Notes: generated by a model from the letters alone, not told the origin. A stretch of DNA of 64,000 nucleotides from Curtobacterium sp. Leaf261 (GCF_001422205.1 NZ_LMMJ01000014.1:31152-95151), one strand, 5' to 3'; shown: positions 22,637-33,185, counted from the stretch's first letter. Numbers and translations are program-made.

Positions 22637-25600
22637 TCAGAACCCTCCTCCGGAGAATGATCCGCCCTTTCGCACGTTGATCAGCTGGTTCGAGGATGGG
22701 ATTCCCTGGACCACGGTGGGGTCGAGAACGTCCCCGGCGAAGAGGTCACCCATCGCGTTGTTAGACAGCGCTGAGCCGACCCAGAGGTTTCCTGTTGCGG
22801 AGGTCTCGTTCGCTGGTGCGGCGTATGGAGCGATTTGTGAATCAGCCGCGACGGTCGTTGATCCGTCGAGGAGGAGTCGCATCTGCTGGTTGGAGGCGTC
22901 GTATTCGGCGGTGATGAAACGCCAGTTTGCGTCCGGGGAACTCGACAAGGAGATCGGGGCGCTGACGGCGCAGTTCGCCGCATGTGGTTGTTGGGACTGC
23001 ATGCAGAACTGGAACTGGCCGTTGTCGATCTTGACCCAGAACGCGGACGTAGTCGGGCTGTTGATCGACAGGAACGTGTACGCGTTGTGGCGCTTGTCGA
23101 TTTCGGTCGGTCGGACCCATGCCGAGATCGCGAAGCTCTTCGACGTGTCGATGACCTGATGCGTCGTGTTCACTGTTGTTTGTTTCGCGAAGTAGCCGAG
23201 TCGGAACTCGACGTGTTGGTTCTCGCACGTGCTGCTATGTGAGTCGAAGTGGTCATTGTTCCCGGTGGTGCAGCGATAGACCGCGATGGGTGTGAGTGGC
23301 GCGGGGACGTCCGATGCCGTGTTCCAGATGTACCCCAGTGGTGTCCCGGTCACGCCGCTGCTCTCGCAGGTCGAATGGAAGCTGGTCATGTCGCCAGAGC
23401 TGAGAGCGCACGAGTAGAGCAGCTGCGTGTTCGTTGGCTGCGGTCCTCCGACTGATGCGAGATCGCCGAGGTTCGTCTCGTAGTTGAAGCCTGCTGCTGC
23501 GCCACCGTTGATGGCTGCGGAGTGCGTGCTCCCGCTGTACCGATTGATCGAGGTCAGTCCAGGGAACGTCAGTGCGTTGCCCGTCGGACCGTTGAAGGTC
23601 CCGGCAGGTGGAGAAGCGCTGGTGTTTGAGCCCACGGAGAGCGGAGTCCCAGAGGTAATCGTCGATCCGCTGGCCGTGTTGCTGTCGGAGATCGACGTGG
23701 GGTTGCTGGTGCCCGAGTCCAGGAGCCACCCGTGGCCCGTGTCGAAGCTGACACCGGCGTCGTCGGCAACGCCGGTGAACTTGAGTCCGGAGGACGAGGA
23801 GCGCCCGGCTGTGTTCAGGGAGACGTTGCCCGCTTTGTCGTAGGTGGCAACCCACAAGGTTGCGACCGTGTCGATCGGTGCAGCGGAGATGGTTGTCGAG
23901 GTCGTCCCTGACGCACACACGGTCGTGACGTTGCCGACGCGGAACGCGCAGTCCCCATTCGTCGCCGGGGTGATCGTGACAGGCGGAGTCGGCGATGGAG
24001 CGTCCGGAGACTGCGTCGTTGGAACCCACCAGTAGGCGATGCTCCGGATTGCATCCGCGGCGGCGTAACCGACCGTGACCGACGTCGGCTTCCCGACCGT
24101 CCAGGACGTTGACACCGTCGTCACCGCCGGCAGCTGCGGACCGACGTTCTTGACGACGAAGTAGCACCACGACGACCATCCGCCGTAATCGCCCCCGTCC
24201 GTGGTGATCGCTTCCCACGCATACTCGGAAGCGGTGTCGCTGTTGAAGGTGCGAATAGGGATCTGGGTGCTCTGATCACCCTGCGCTCCGCGCTCGGAGT
24301 TCCAGCTGGTGCTGGTGCTGCTGATGTGGCCTGATCCGTCCACTGCGGCGACGGAGAACTGCGTCTGCACGTTCTGGGCATCCGGGTCCGTAGCGTGGAC
24401 CTGGAGAGTGAGCGCCTGTGCGCGGTTGTTGACGTAGGTCGGCGCGGACGCCGAAGTGGAGCACCCCCGTTGCGGTGACGTCATCACGGGTGCGGTGGGG
24501 GTGTTCGGACGGCTGTTGTACGTGACGATCAGGCTGGCACCGTTGTTGAAGTGCTTGCGGGAGATGTTGTTCTCATCACCCGAGCGAAGACCGATCTGGA
24601 ACCGGTTCCCGCCGCTCCCGGCAATGTCGACAAGCCCGCGGGTCACGTCCCATCCGACTGCAGTGGCGGAGATTACGCATCCGCCGGTGGACGCGAAGTT
24701 CTGGGTGTCGAGCCGGTAGGTCCACTGGTTCGGGTCGGTGTTCCAGGTGAAACCAGGGTTCGCCGGCCCGTATCGCCATGCCTCGACAGCGACCGGACTG
24801 CAGCTGTACGTCGCGGTCGCGGAGAACTGGGCGCTGACGATGTGCTTGCCGACCAGCGATCCAGTTCCGAATTCCCAGAAGGCACGAGACATGTACGTCG
24901 TGCCGTCCTGCTGCGCGTATCCGACGCTCTGGAAGCCAGCGGGGGAGCCGTTGAGGTACGACTGGTTCGGGTAAGCGCGGTCGGTGAACCAGAAGTTCTG
25001 CTGGCCTGCCGACCAGTCCGGGTCGACATACAGCGGGTACTGCACGTCGCCGTCAGCGACCTTGGCGACGTCGAGGGTGACCGTGGACGCTGTGGACGAA
25101 TGGGGGAGTGGTGTCGGAGCGGCGACACCACCGGGACCGTCCGCGGAGCCGTTGTCAGAGGAGTCCCACCACGTCGGCTTGGACGAGGTGACCGTTGATC
25201 CGTCCGACGCGCGGGCGGTCGAAGTGGTGTCGGACTCCGTGACCGTCGCACCACTCAACTTCAGCTCCACCGCTTCGACATCGGGGTTCGCTGCCGCCCC
25301 GGCAGTCTTGACGACCAGGACCTCCGACATGCCCGTCGCGGTCGCGTTCAGCTGCAGGTCCACATCAGGCAGGACGTCCGGGTAGGTCGCGGTCGACCCA
25401 TCGACAGACGGTGCCGGAAGGTTGCCGCCATCGGGCCATGCCTCGGAGATCCACTTCCCGGTGTCTGTCTGCACCTGCGCGAGCACGTCGGAACCGCCGC
25501 GGGAGAACCGCACGGGAACGACCGTTGCCGCAGGTTCCAGCCACGACGCCGACGCCGGGTCGAGGGTCGTGTCGACAGGGATCCAGTCGTTCCCGTCCTG

Positions 25601-26005
25601 CACGCGGACCGGAACGGTGTCTTCCTGCAGCTTCGTCGATCCGTCCGGCTGGACGCTCACCAGGGCTGTCGGCGTTGTTTCGGACTCGACCGTGACGGGG
25701 TGCCCGTACTGCTTCGCGATCGCGTACGCCGCCACCTCATCGGTCGCCGAGGACACATCGGCGCCGGCAGGGGGTGCTGCAGGGGAGACCGTCGCAGGGG
25801 CCGCTGTCGGGGTCGCAGCTGGGGCCGGCTCTGGAGACTGATTCGTGGTCGGCTCGTCTGTCCCTCCAGACTCCGCAGACCCCGTCGCCGTGTCGCTTGG
25901 ACTCGAGACGGTTGCCGCTTCCGAGGCAGACGCCTGTGCCAGCGGCGCTGCAAGCAGCGCAAGGACGGTCAGTGCGGTGATTGTGAGTGCGGAGCGTCGT
26001 GGCAC
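22637..26005 (-). CDS. Large secreted DNRLRE/LamG-domain protein
   Basis: The 1122-residue protein has a Sec signal (hydrophobic core 8-22, cut near ASASEAA). A long Pro/Ala/Thr-rich segment runs to about residue 90. At about 320-490 there is a DNRLRE-type adhesion region (TTYMSRAFWEFGTG and GWDVTRGLVDI). Ig-like repeats follow. The C-terminus has a LamG/jelly-roll lectin-like domain at about 930-1095 (SFAISAWVRPTEIDKR, WRFITAEYDASNQQMRLLLDG). In actinobacteria such proteins accompany secreted Rhs proteins. Here it is divergent from one, so a shared surface or toxin-delivery role is likely. It ends with a Gly/Ser/Phe tail. Confidence 0.85.
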   Translation of the reverse strand: MPRRSALTITALTVLALLAAPLAQASASEAATVSSPSDTATGSAESGGTDEPTTNQSPEPAPAATPTAAPATVSPAAPPAGADVSSATDEVAAYAIAKQYGHPVTVESETTPTALVSVQPDGSTKLQEDTVPVRVQDGNDWIPVDTTLDPASASWLEPAATVVPVRFSRGGSDVLAQVQTDTGKWISEAWPDGGNLPAPSVDGSTATYPDVLPDVDLQLNATATGMSEVLVVKTAGAAANPDVEAVELKLSGATVTESDTTSTARASDGSTVTSSKPTWWDSSDNGSADGPGGVAAPTPLPHSSTASTVTLDVAKVADGDVQYPLYVDPDWSAGQQNFWFTDRAYPNQSYLNGSPAGFQSVGYAQQDGTTYMSRAFWEFGTGSLVGKHIVSAQFSATATYSCSPVAVEAWRYGPANPGFTWNTDPNQWTYRLDTQNFASTGGCVISATAVGWDVTRGLVDIAGSGGNRFQIGLRSGDENNISRKHFNNGASLIVTYNSRPNTPTAPVMTSPQRGCSTSASAPTYVNNRAQALTLQVHATDPDAQNVQTQFSVAAVDGSGHISSTSTSWNSERGAQGDQSTQIPIRTFNSDTASEYAWEAITTDGGDYGGWSSWCYFVVKNVGPQLPAVTTVSTSWTVGKPTSVTVGYAAADAIRSIAYWWVPTTQSPDAPSPTPPVTITPATNGDCAFRVGNVTTVCASGTTSTTISAAPIDTVATLWVATYDKAGNVSLNTAGRSSSSGLKFTGVADDAGVSFDTGHGWLLDSGTSNPTSISDSNTASGSTITSGTPLSVGSNTSASPPAGTFNGPTGNALTFPGLTSINRYSGSTHSAAINGGAAAGFNYETNLGDLASVGGPQPTNTQLLYSCALSSGDMTSFHSTCESSGVTGTPLGYIWNTASDVPAPLTPIAVYRCTTGNNDHFDSHSSTCENQHVEFRLGYFAKQTTVNTTHQVIDTSKSFAISAWVRPTEIDKRHNAYTFLSINSPTTSAFWVKIDNGQFQFCMQSQQPHAANCAVSAPISLSSSPDANWRFITAEYDASNQQMRLLLDGSTTVAADSQIAPYAAPANETSATGNLWVGSALSNNAMGDLFAGDVLDPTVVQGIPSSNQLINVRKGGSFSGGGF

Positions 26006-26465
26006 TGAGATTCCCCCTGGGAGCGACGCAGCGAAGCAGCATCTGTAAGAGAGTGCTGGGAGCTGTGATCACCCTCACCGCTGCGAGGCCACCGTATCCG
26101 TCATCGAGCAGCGCGCAGGAACCCCCCGAATGGGTCACGTGACTGCCTCGAAAGCCCACCTCAGCGGTGGTGCCGCGCCCGAATTCCGCGGAATATATGA
26201 CCTGTCCGGGGCCTGGAGGCGTGATGGTCTCGTGAATACCTCTCAATGAGAATACGCTCAGTTTCGCGTATGGAAAGCCCGGTTTTCCGGGAAATCGGAC
26301 TGTTTGCCCCCCATTCAGGGGGGCAATGCGCATGTGTGGCCTGTGGATACGATCAGCGCGCAGTGTGAGGAACATCGCATTGACGGAACACATAGGGGAC
26401 GCAATGCGCGCTTGTTGCACGCTGCTTGAGAACACCGGCCGGACCACCGAGACGGTGGTCTCGCG
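26006..26465. promoter_or_regulatory. Divergent promoter region of LamG and Rhs genes with hairpins
   Basis: No gene is seen in these 460 bp. Three stem-loops stand out. TTGCCCCCC/GGGGGGCAA with a 5-nt loop lies at 26304-26326. CCCGG/CCGGG with a TTTT loop lies at 26278-26291. ACCACCG/CGGTGGT with a 3-nt loop lies at 26443-26459 and ends 6 bp before the Rhs start codon, where it could hide the translation start. The region is AT-richer than its surroundings, with possible -10 elements such as GGATACGAT near 26345. Confidence 0.55.
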
Positions 26466-29400
26466 ATGAGTCTGGGACGGCACCGTCGCGGTTCGAGCGT
26501 GATGACCATCCTCGCGCGCCGACTGCCCGTCGCCGGGCTCGGCATCGCGGCCCTGGTCGCCTCGCTGCTCACCGTGACCCCGGCAACCGCGGCGCCGATT
26601 CCGCTGCTCGCGTCGCTCGGCAAGCCCGTCCCCGGTCACAGCGCCCCGCGGACGCCCGCGACGGCAGCCCCGAGGTCATCGACCTCAACTGCCGTTCCCG
26701 CCGCGGCAGTCCTGACACCCGGCAAGTACGACCTCCACCTGCCGGTCGGGCACCAGCACGGCACCACGACTCGGAACACGGCGGGTGTGCGAGTTGCGAC
26801 CGCGACCGGCTCGTGGGAGGCGGTTGGGTCCACTGGCATCACCGCAGCTCCCGCATCATCAGCTGCCGATGCGTCCCTCAAGCCCGTGACCGGCGTCTCG
26901 TTCGAGCTCGTCGACAATGCAACGGCGCGGAAGCATCACCTTTCCGGCCTGGTGCTCAAGATCGCCCGAACCGACGGTGGCACAACGGCTGCGCCCGTCG
27001 CCGTCCGCGTTCCGAAGAAGCTCCTGACGAGCCTCTACGGAGCGGACTTCGCGGACCGGGTGCAGTGGGTTCAGGTTCCCGCCGACTCCACCGCGAAAAC
27101 ACCGAGATCAACTCCGGTCGCAGCGGACCAGAGCGCGGCCAGCAGCACCGTGATGATGACACCGAAGGTCAGCTCGAAGGCGGTCATGGTCGCCGCAGCG
27201 AGCTCAGCGGTGTCAAGCTCGGGCACCGGGTCCTTCGCCGCGACGTCGTTGAAGCCGGCGACATCATGGGATGTGTCGGCGCAGACCGGGGACTTCTCCT
27301 GGCAGTACCCGATGACCGCGCCACCGTCGGCCGCAGGCCCGGCCCCCGATCTGTCGTTCCAGTACGACTCGCAGTCCGTTGACGGCGAGACCGGGTCCAC
27401 GAACAACCAGCCCTCAGCCATCGGTGAGGGCTGGGCGATGAGCGGTGCCGGCTTCATCGAGCGGCAGTACGTCTCGTGCTCCCAGGACGATGGCTCGTCG
27501 GGCGCTGTCACCTCGTCCGGCGACCTGTGCTGGAAGACCGACAACGCGGTCCTTTCCCTCGGCGGCCACAGCGCCCCGCTCGTCCGTGACGCGACGACCG
27601 GCGCGTGGAAGATGGCTTCCGACGACGGCTCCCGCATCGACCACCTCACCGGCACCAGCCAGGGCTGCGCCGCGAACGGCACCTATGACACCGACTGCTG
27701 GCGTGTCACCACCACCGACGGCACCCAGTATCACTTCGGCCTGAACCAGCTCCCCGGCTACAGCTCCGGCAACGCCACCACGAACTCCACGTGGACCGTT
27801 CCAGTGTTCGGCAACGACGCCGGTGAGCCCTGCCACGCCAGCACGTTCGCGGCATCCTCTTGCGCGCAGGCGTGGCGGTGGAACCTCGACTACGTCGTCG
27901 ACGTCCACAACAACGCGGAAGCGTTCTACTACAACGCCGAGACGAACAGCTACGCCAAGAACGGCGGCGCTGCGACCGCCTACATCCGCGGCGGTCAGCT
28001 GAACCGCATCGAGTACGGCCTCACCGCATCGACCATCTACACGGCCAACGCCGCCTCCGACAAGGTCACCTTCGGGTACAACGCCTACGGACGATGCAGC
28101 GACAGCAGCCACTCCTCGTGCACGGCCGAGAACATCACCAACGCCGCCACCAAGCCGGCAACCCCGTCCGCATACCCGGACGTGCCGTTCGATCAGCTGT
28201 GCACCACAAGCTGCAGCACCAACCTCGTGCCGACGTTCTGGACCGACGGGATGCTCGACACCGTCACCACCGCCGCACGCACCGCCTCAACCACCTACTC
28301 CACCGTCGATACCTGGACCCTCGGCCACTCGTTCCCCGCCCCCGGCGACGGCACGAACGCAGCCCTCTGGCTCACCCAGATCCAACACACCGGCACCAGC
28401 GGCAGCACGACCCTCACTGAGCCCGCCACCACCTTCACCGGGACGACGATGCAGAACCGGGTGTGGGCGGTCGACGGGCTTGCACCGTTGGACAAGTGGC
28501 GCATCGCGTCGATCACCGGTGCCACCGGTGCGGTCACGTCGGTGAACTACACCGGGCAGGACTGCCAGCCGTCGGAAGCGAAGACGATCGAGGCGAACGC
28601 CGCCACGAACACCCGCCGCTGCTACCCCGAATGGTGGGTTCCAGCCGTCACCCCCGCGCAGCCGGCGCAGATAGACCTGTTCCACAAGTACATGGTCACC
28701 AGCGTCGTCTCCGACCCCAAGACCGGCGGCGGCGCCGACCGGCCGCAGGTGTCGAACTACGTCTACACGGGCACCGCAGCGTGGAGGTACAACACCTCCC
28801 TGTTCACGCCCGCGAACCACCGCACCTGGGACCAGTTCGCCGGCTACAACACGGTCGAGGTGCGGGTCGGTGACCCCGCAACCCCGAGCACGCAGCAAAC
28901 CACCGCGTACACCTTCTACCAGGGCCTCGACGGAGATCGAGCGAGCACGACCGGGGGGACGAAGTCCGTGTCCGTCACCGGTGCTCCCGGTGTCGCGGAC
29001 TCACCGTGGTTCGCTGGGCAGGTCCGGGAGACAAAGACGCTGAACGGTGTCGGCGGCGCAGTCATCGGCGACACCGTCACCACCCCGTGGGTGTCCGCTG
29101 TCGAAGCGAACGACGGAACCAACACCGCCCGCATGGTCGGCGAAGGAACCACCACCGAGGTCGAGCCCACCGCCGCCGGCGGGAACCGCGCCGTCACCAC
29201 CACCACCACCCACGGCGACTACGGCAACCCCACCTCGGTGAACACGACCACCTCCGACGCCGGGAGCAGCTGCACCACAACCACGTACGCACCGGCCAAC
29301 ACCACAGTCTGGTTGACGGCGGTGGTCCAAGAGGAGCGCACAGTCGGTGTCGCATGTGGGCAGAACCCGTCACTGCCGAACGACGCAGTCTCCGACACCC

Positions 29401-32400
29401 GGACCGCCTACGACGGCACCGCGGTCGGATCGGTTCCCTCGAGGGGTGATGCGACCTCCGCCGAGGCCGTGGACTCCTACAGCGGGTCCACGCCGCACTG
29501 GTCGACCACGTCCCAGGTCGCCTACGACACCCTCGGTCGGCCGACATCGACCAAGGATGCACTGAACCGCACCAGCACCACGGTGTACACACCTGCCACG
29601 AGCGGCCCCACGACGAAGACGGTGACCACCAACCCGTCGCCGTTCAACTGGTCGACGACGACGACGTTTGACCCGACCCGCGGATCGGTGCTGTCACAGA
29701 CGACGGCCGATGGTGGCATCACGAGTGCCGCCTATGACGCGCTCGGGCGGCGTGTGAGCGTCTGGCAGCCGGAACGCCCACAGTCAGCGAACGCCACCTC
29801 ACCGTCGATTGCTTACGCCTACGTTGAGAGCAAGACAGCGCCGCTGTCGGTCGCGACGACGACCGTCATGGCGCACGAGCTGATGACGACGTACGCCCTG
29901 TACGACGGCCTCGGCCGCCCCGTGCAGACGCAGCGGCAGTCCGGCAGCGGCGGCACCGTCGTCACGGACACGCAGTACGACTCCGTTGGCAACGCCGTCC
30001 TGACGAACAACGACTACTGGACGAACTCGGTCAGCCCCTCCGCGACACTGTTCGTGCCCGAGAATCAGCAGCAGATCGCCTCAAGCATCGCATCGGTATT
30101 TGACGGCGCTGGACGACAGACAGCATCCATCACGAACTCGTTCGGCAAGGAGCGGTTCCGCACCACGACGAGCTTCAAGGGTGCCGACGAGGTCGACACC
30201 ACACCCCCGTCCGGCGGCACCGCGTCCGCGACGATCTCGAACACGCTGGGGCAGAAGACCAAGCTCGTGCAGTACCTCGGGTCGACGCCGTCGGCGGGCA
30301 CCGCACAGCAGGCCACCACGTACGGGTACGACGCCGCCGGGAACATGACCAGCATGGCCGACCCGGCCGGGAACACCTGGACCTGGCGGTACGACCTCAA
30401 CGGCAACAAGGTCCAGGCCGTCGACCCCGACACCGGCACCTCGAGCTTCTCCTACGACGCCGTCGGGAACCTGCTGTCGTCAACAGACGGTCGCGGGCAG
30501 ACGCTCTCCTACGCATACGACGCCCTGGACCGGAAGACGGCCGAATACTCGGGCACCACGTCTGGGAGCCTGTTGGACTCCTGGACCTGGGACACCCTGA
30601 AGAAGGGACTCCTCACCTCCTCCAGCAGCTACACCGGGTCCACTCCCGGCACTCCGGGGGCGGCGTACACCAGCGCTGTCACCGGCTACGACGGCGGGAA
30701 CCAGCCGACCGGCACCACGATCAGCATCCCCTCCTCCGCACCCGCGTTCGGTGGGACGACCTACACGACGTCAGCGACCTACAACCAGGACGAAACCCTC
30801 AACAACCAGAGCCTCCCGGCGATCGGCGGACTCGCAGCCGAAAAGACGACGTACAGCTGGGATGGGCTCGGTCAGCTCGGTTCCATCGGCGGAACGGCAA
30901 GCTACGCATCCGTGGTGTACACCGCGATCGGCCAGGTCGCGCAGATCAACCGCCAAGGCAACCTGACGAACTACTCCACCTACGGATACGACCCCGCAAC
31001 CGGCGCCATCAGCGACATCATGGATTCCACCAGCTCTTCCGCGACGACCCAAGCGGACCGGAGCTACACCCGGAACGACGCCGGCGCCATCACCTCGGTG
31101 AAGGTCACGGGCGCAGCCGGCGCCGAGACGCAGTGCTACGGGTACGACGGGCTCCAAGAACTCACGGAAGCGTGGACGCCGTCCTCAGGAACCTGTTCTG
31201 ACGCACGCAGCAGCTCGACACTTGGCGGACCGTCCCCGTACTGGAACAGCTACACCTACGACACCGCGACCGGAAACCGTCTCACAACCACCAAACACGC
31301 GGTCGGCACGGGCACCGACGAGGTCGACACCTACCAATACCGTGCCGCAGGCGCGGTCAATCCTCACGGGGTGCAGGCAGTCACCAAAGCCACCGGCGCT
31401 TCCTCGGTGACCGACGCGTACGGGTATGACGCTGTCGGTGACACCACCGCACGTCCGAACCAGGCATTGTCGTACGACGCCGAAGGCAAGCTCTCCACGG
31501 TGTCGGTGAACGGCAAAACGCAGTCGAACATCTACGACGCCGATGGCAACCTGCTCCTCCAGAGCGACCCGACGTCCGGTTCGACGCTGTACCTCGGCAT
31601 GACCGAGGTGCACCAGAACGCCGGCAGCACCGCCACCACCGCCACACGCACGTACTCCATCAACGGAACCCCCGTCGATGAGCGCACCACCACCAGCGGC
31701 ACGAACAAGGTGTTCTCAATCGACACGGATATCGACGGCACCTCCGACCTGGAGGTGGGAGCCTCCGACAAGTCGATCACGAGGCGTTGGGTCGACCCGT
31801 TCGGCAACCAACGCGGCGGCTCCAACACCTGGAGCTCAACGCACGGGTTCCTGAACCAGACCGCGTCGTCGTTCTCGAACCTCACACAGCTCGGAGCTCG
31901 GGCGTACGACGCGACGCTTGGGCGGTTCCTGTCGGTGGATCCCGTGTTCTCAACCGATAACCCGCAGCAAGACAACGGATACTCCTACAGCGCAAACAGC
32001 CCCATAACCTTCGCCGATCCATCCGGGGCCTGCTACGTCGGCTCGTCAGACTCGTTCAACTTCAACACGAACTGCTCCACCGGCAAAGGCAAAGCCGTAT
32101 CTCACGGCAGTAGCGCGGCGCCCGGCCCAGGAAGACCGTACAAAGCACCAAAACCGTACATGGGTTCGACGAAAACTAAGCACGCAACCTCCAATTCTAG
32201 CGGCACTAAAGTAACGCCCCGTTGCACGTACGATGGCGGCGTCTCTTGCGGAGCAGCCTCAGCCCCGCCCGAAGCGAAGCCAACAAAAAATGACTCCGTA
32301 TTGGCCCTCCTTCAGATTGAGTCGTACAACAACCTCCCGGGTTGGTATAAGCCATACGCCAGGTGGTACGGAGATCACGAAGGAGCCATTGCCGCGTCCG

Positions 32401-32732
32401 CGGGCGTACTTGGTCTGGCGGGAGGTACGAACAAAGGCTCGAACAGCTTCGGTTCGAAGGACTCTCTCGACTACCACTTCGGCAAACACCGGGACGAATT
32501 TGACTATCCAACCAAGTCTTCATACGCTAAGGGCGCGCAAGACTTCATCTTGCGCGGTGTTGAGGAGCATGCGCCTACAAAGGTGGACGACCAGGGTGTG
32601 ATTAGAATTTGGGATCCAGAAACTGGAGAATTTGGCGCCTTTAATCCGGATGGTACAACGCGGACATACTTCAAGCCGGGCAAACCTGGAAAATACTGGG
32701 CAAAGCAACCGGGGGAGGTCATCTCATGGTAA
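26466..32732 (+). CDS. Secreted Rhs-repeat protein with C-terminal toxin
   Basis: The 2088-residue protein has a signal peptide (RRLPVAGLGIAALVASLL, cut near ATAA). An N-terminal encapsulation-type region follows, then many YD/RHS repeats from about residue 1000 on (GYDAAGNMTSMADPAGNTW, YDALDRK). The RHS core ends near residue 1855 (LGARAYDATLGRFLSVDPV). The last 230 residues are a variable tip of lower GC. The tip has KHRDEF, a DPETGEFGAFNPDGTTRTYF block and KPG, a pattern I associate with BECR-fold RNase toxins of polymorphic toxin systems. The immunity gene overlaps the stop. A start at 26502 is also possible. Confidence 0.9.
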   Translation: MSLGRHRRGSSVMTILARRLPVAGLGIAALVASLLTVTPATAAPIPLLASLGKPVPGHSAPRTPATAAPRSSTSTAVPAAAVLTPGKYDLHLPVGHQHGTTTRNTAGVRVATATGSWEAVGSTGITAAPASSAADASLKPVTGVSFELVDNATARKHHLSGLVLKIARTDGGTTAAPVAVRVPKKLLTSLYGADFADRVQWVQVPADSTAKTPRSTPVAADQSAASSTVMMTPKVSSKAVMVAAASSAVSSSGTGSFAATSLKPATSWDVSAQTGDFSWQYPMTAPPSAAGPAPDLSFQYDSQSVDGETGSTNNQPSAIGEGWAMSGAGFIERQYVSCSQDDGSSGAVTSSGDLCWKTDNAVLSLGGHSAPLVRDATTGAWKMASDDGSRIDHLTGTSQGCAANGTYDTDCWRVTTTDGTQYHFGLNQLPGYSSGNATTNSTWTVPVFGNDAGEPCHASTFAASSCAQAWRWNLDYVVDVHNNAEAFYYNAETNSYAKNGGAATAYIRGGQLNRIEYGLTASTIYTANAASDKVTFGYNAYGRCSDSSHSSCTAENITNAATKPATPSAYPDVPFDQLCTTSCSTNLVPTFWTDGMLDTVTTAARTASTTYSTVDTWTLGHSFPAPGDGTNAALWLTQIQHTGTSGSTTLTEPATTFTGTTMQNRVWAVDGLAPLDKWRIASITGATGAVTSVNYTGQDCQPSEAKTIEANAATNTRRCYPEWWVPAVTPAQPAQIDLFHKYMVTSVVSDPKTGGGADRPQVSNYVYTGTAAWRYNTSLFTPANHRTWDQFAGYNTVEVRVGDPATPSTQQTTAYTFYQGLDGDRASTTGGTKSVSVTGAPGVADSPWFAGQVRETKTLNGVGGAVIGDTVTTPWVSAVEANDGTNTARMVGEGTTTEVEPTAAGGNRAVTTTTTHGDYGNPTSVNTTTSDAGSSCTTTTYAPANTTVWLTAVVQEERTVGVACGQNPSLPNDAVSDTRTAYDGTAVGSVPSRGDATSAEAVDSYSGSTPHWSTTSQVAYDTLGRPTSTKDALNRTSTTVYTPATSGPTTKTVTTNPSPFNWSTTTTFDPTRGSVLSQTTADGGITSAAYDALGRRVSVWQPERPQSANATSPSIAYAYVESKTAPLSVATTTVMAHELMTTYALYDGLGRPVQTQRQSGSGGTVVTDTQYDSVGNAVLTNNDYWTNSVSPSATLFVPENQQQIASSIASVFDGAGRQTASITNSFGKERFRTTTSFKGADEVDTTPPSGGTASATISNTLGQKTKLVQYLGSTPSAGTAQQATTYGYDAAGNMTSMADPAGNTWTWRYDLNGNKVQAVDPDTGTSSFSYDAVGNLLSSTDGRGQTLSYAYDALDRKTAEYSGTTSGSLLDSWTWDTLKKGLLTSSSSYTGSTPGTPGAAYTSAVTGYDGGNQPTGTTISIPSSAPAFGGTTYTTSATYNQDETLNNQSLPAIGGLAAEKTTYSWDGLGQLGSIGGTASYASVVYTAIGQVAQINRQGNLTNYSTYGYDPATGAISDIMDSTSSSATTQADRSYTRNDAGAITSVKVTGAAGAETQCYGYDGLQELTEAWTPSSGTCSDARSSSTLGGPSPYWNSYTYDTATGNRLTTTKHAVGTGTDEVDTYQYRAAGAVNPHGVQAVTKATGASSVTDAYGYDAVGDTTARPNQALSYDAEGKLSTVSVNGKTQSNIYDADGNLLLQSDPTSGSTLYLGMTEVHQNAGSTATTATRTYSINGTPVDERTTTSGTNKVFSIDTDIDGTSDLEVGASDKSITRRWVDPFGNQRGGSNTWSSTHGFLNQTASSFSNLTQLGARAYDATLGRFLSVDPVFSTDNPQQDNGYSYSANSPITFADPSGACYVGSSDSFNFNTNCSTGKGKAVSHGSSAAPGPGRPYKAPKPYMGSTKTKHATSNSSGTKVTPRCTYDGGVSCGAASAPPEAKPTKNDSVLALLQIESYNNLPGWYKPYARWYGDHEGAIAASAGVLGLAGGTNKGSNSFGSKDSLDYHFGKHRDEFDYPTKSSYAKGAQDFILRGVEEHAPTKVDDQGVIRIWDPETGEFGAFNPDGTTRTYFKPGKPGKYWAKQPGEVISW

Positions 32733-32986
32733 ATAATATTCTGTGCCCGGTCTGTGGGTACCCTGGACTCTCCGAGGAGCCTCGAGGCGGCAACGGAGGT
32801 GGATCATATGAGATATGTCCATGTTGTGGATTCGAATTCGGCGTTACTGACGATGATCAAGGATTTACCTACGAAGAGTGGCGCCATCAGTGGGTCATGG
32901 GCGGCATGCTCTGGTGGGCGGCTAACACTAAGCCGCCACTGGGGTGGAACCCAGCTGTGCAGGTACAAGGAGTATCCCGTGGCTGA
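32726..32986 (+). CDS. Cysteine-rich CPCC-type immunity protein
   Basis: The 86-residue protein has two zinc-ribbon knuckles, CPVCGYPGL near residue 7 and YEICPCCGFEFG near 28. This is the CPCC family that is repeatedly found right after polymorphic toxin genes as an immunity protein. Its ATG overlaps the toxin stop by 7 bp, with GGGGGAGG upstream, so it is coupled to toxin synthesis. It should bind and block the Rhs C-terminal toxin; this is inference from position. The last residues look atypical and may be altered. Confidence 0.75.
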   Translation: MVNNILCPVCGYPGLSEEPRGGNGGGSYEICPCCGFEFGVTDDDQGFTYEEWRHQWVMGGMLWWAANTKPPLGWNPAVQVQGVSRG

Positions 32987-33185
32987 GAGTCGCACGATAG
33001 GTGTCGAGGCGACGGCTCAGGAGCGGACAGTCCGGATGCTTCCAAAGTTGAGTGCCTGGAACCGTGGGGCTATCCTCGGCGGATCTACTTTTGGATAGGC
33101 ATCCAGACGATGATGACCGGATTACATTCCGGCGCTCTAGTCATCATTAAGGCTCAGCCGGCTTGCGCCATCACAGTTTCTCGCT

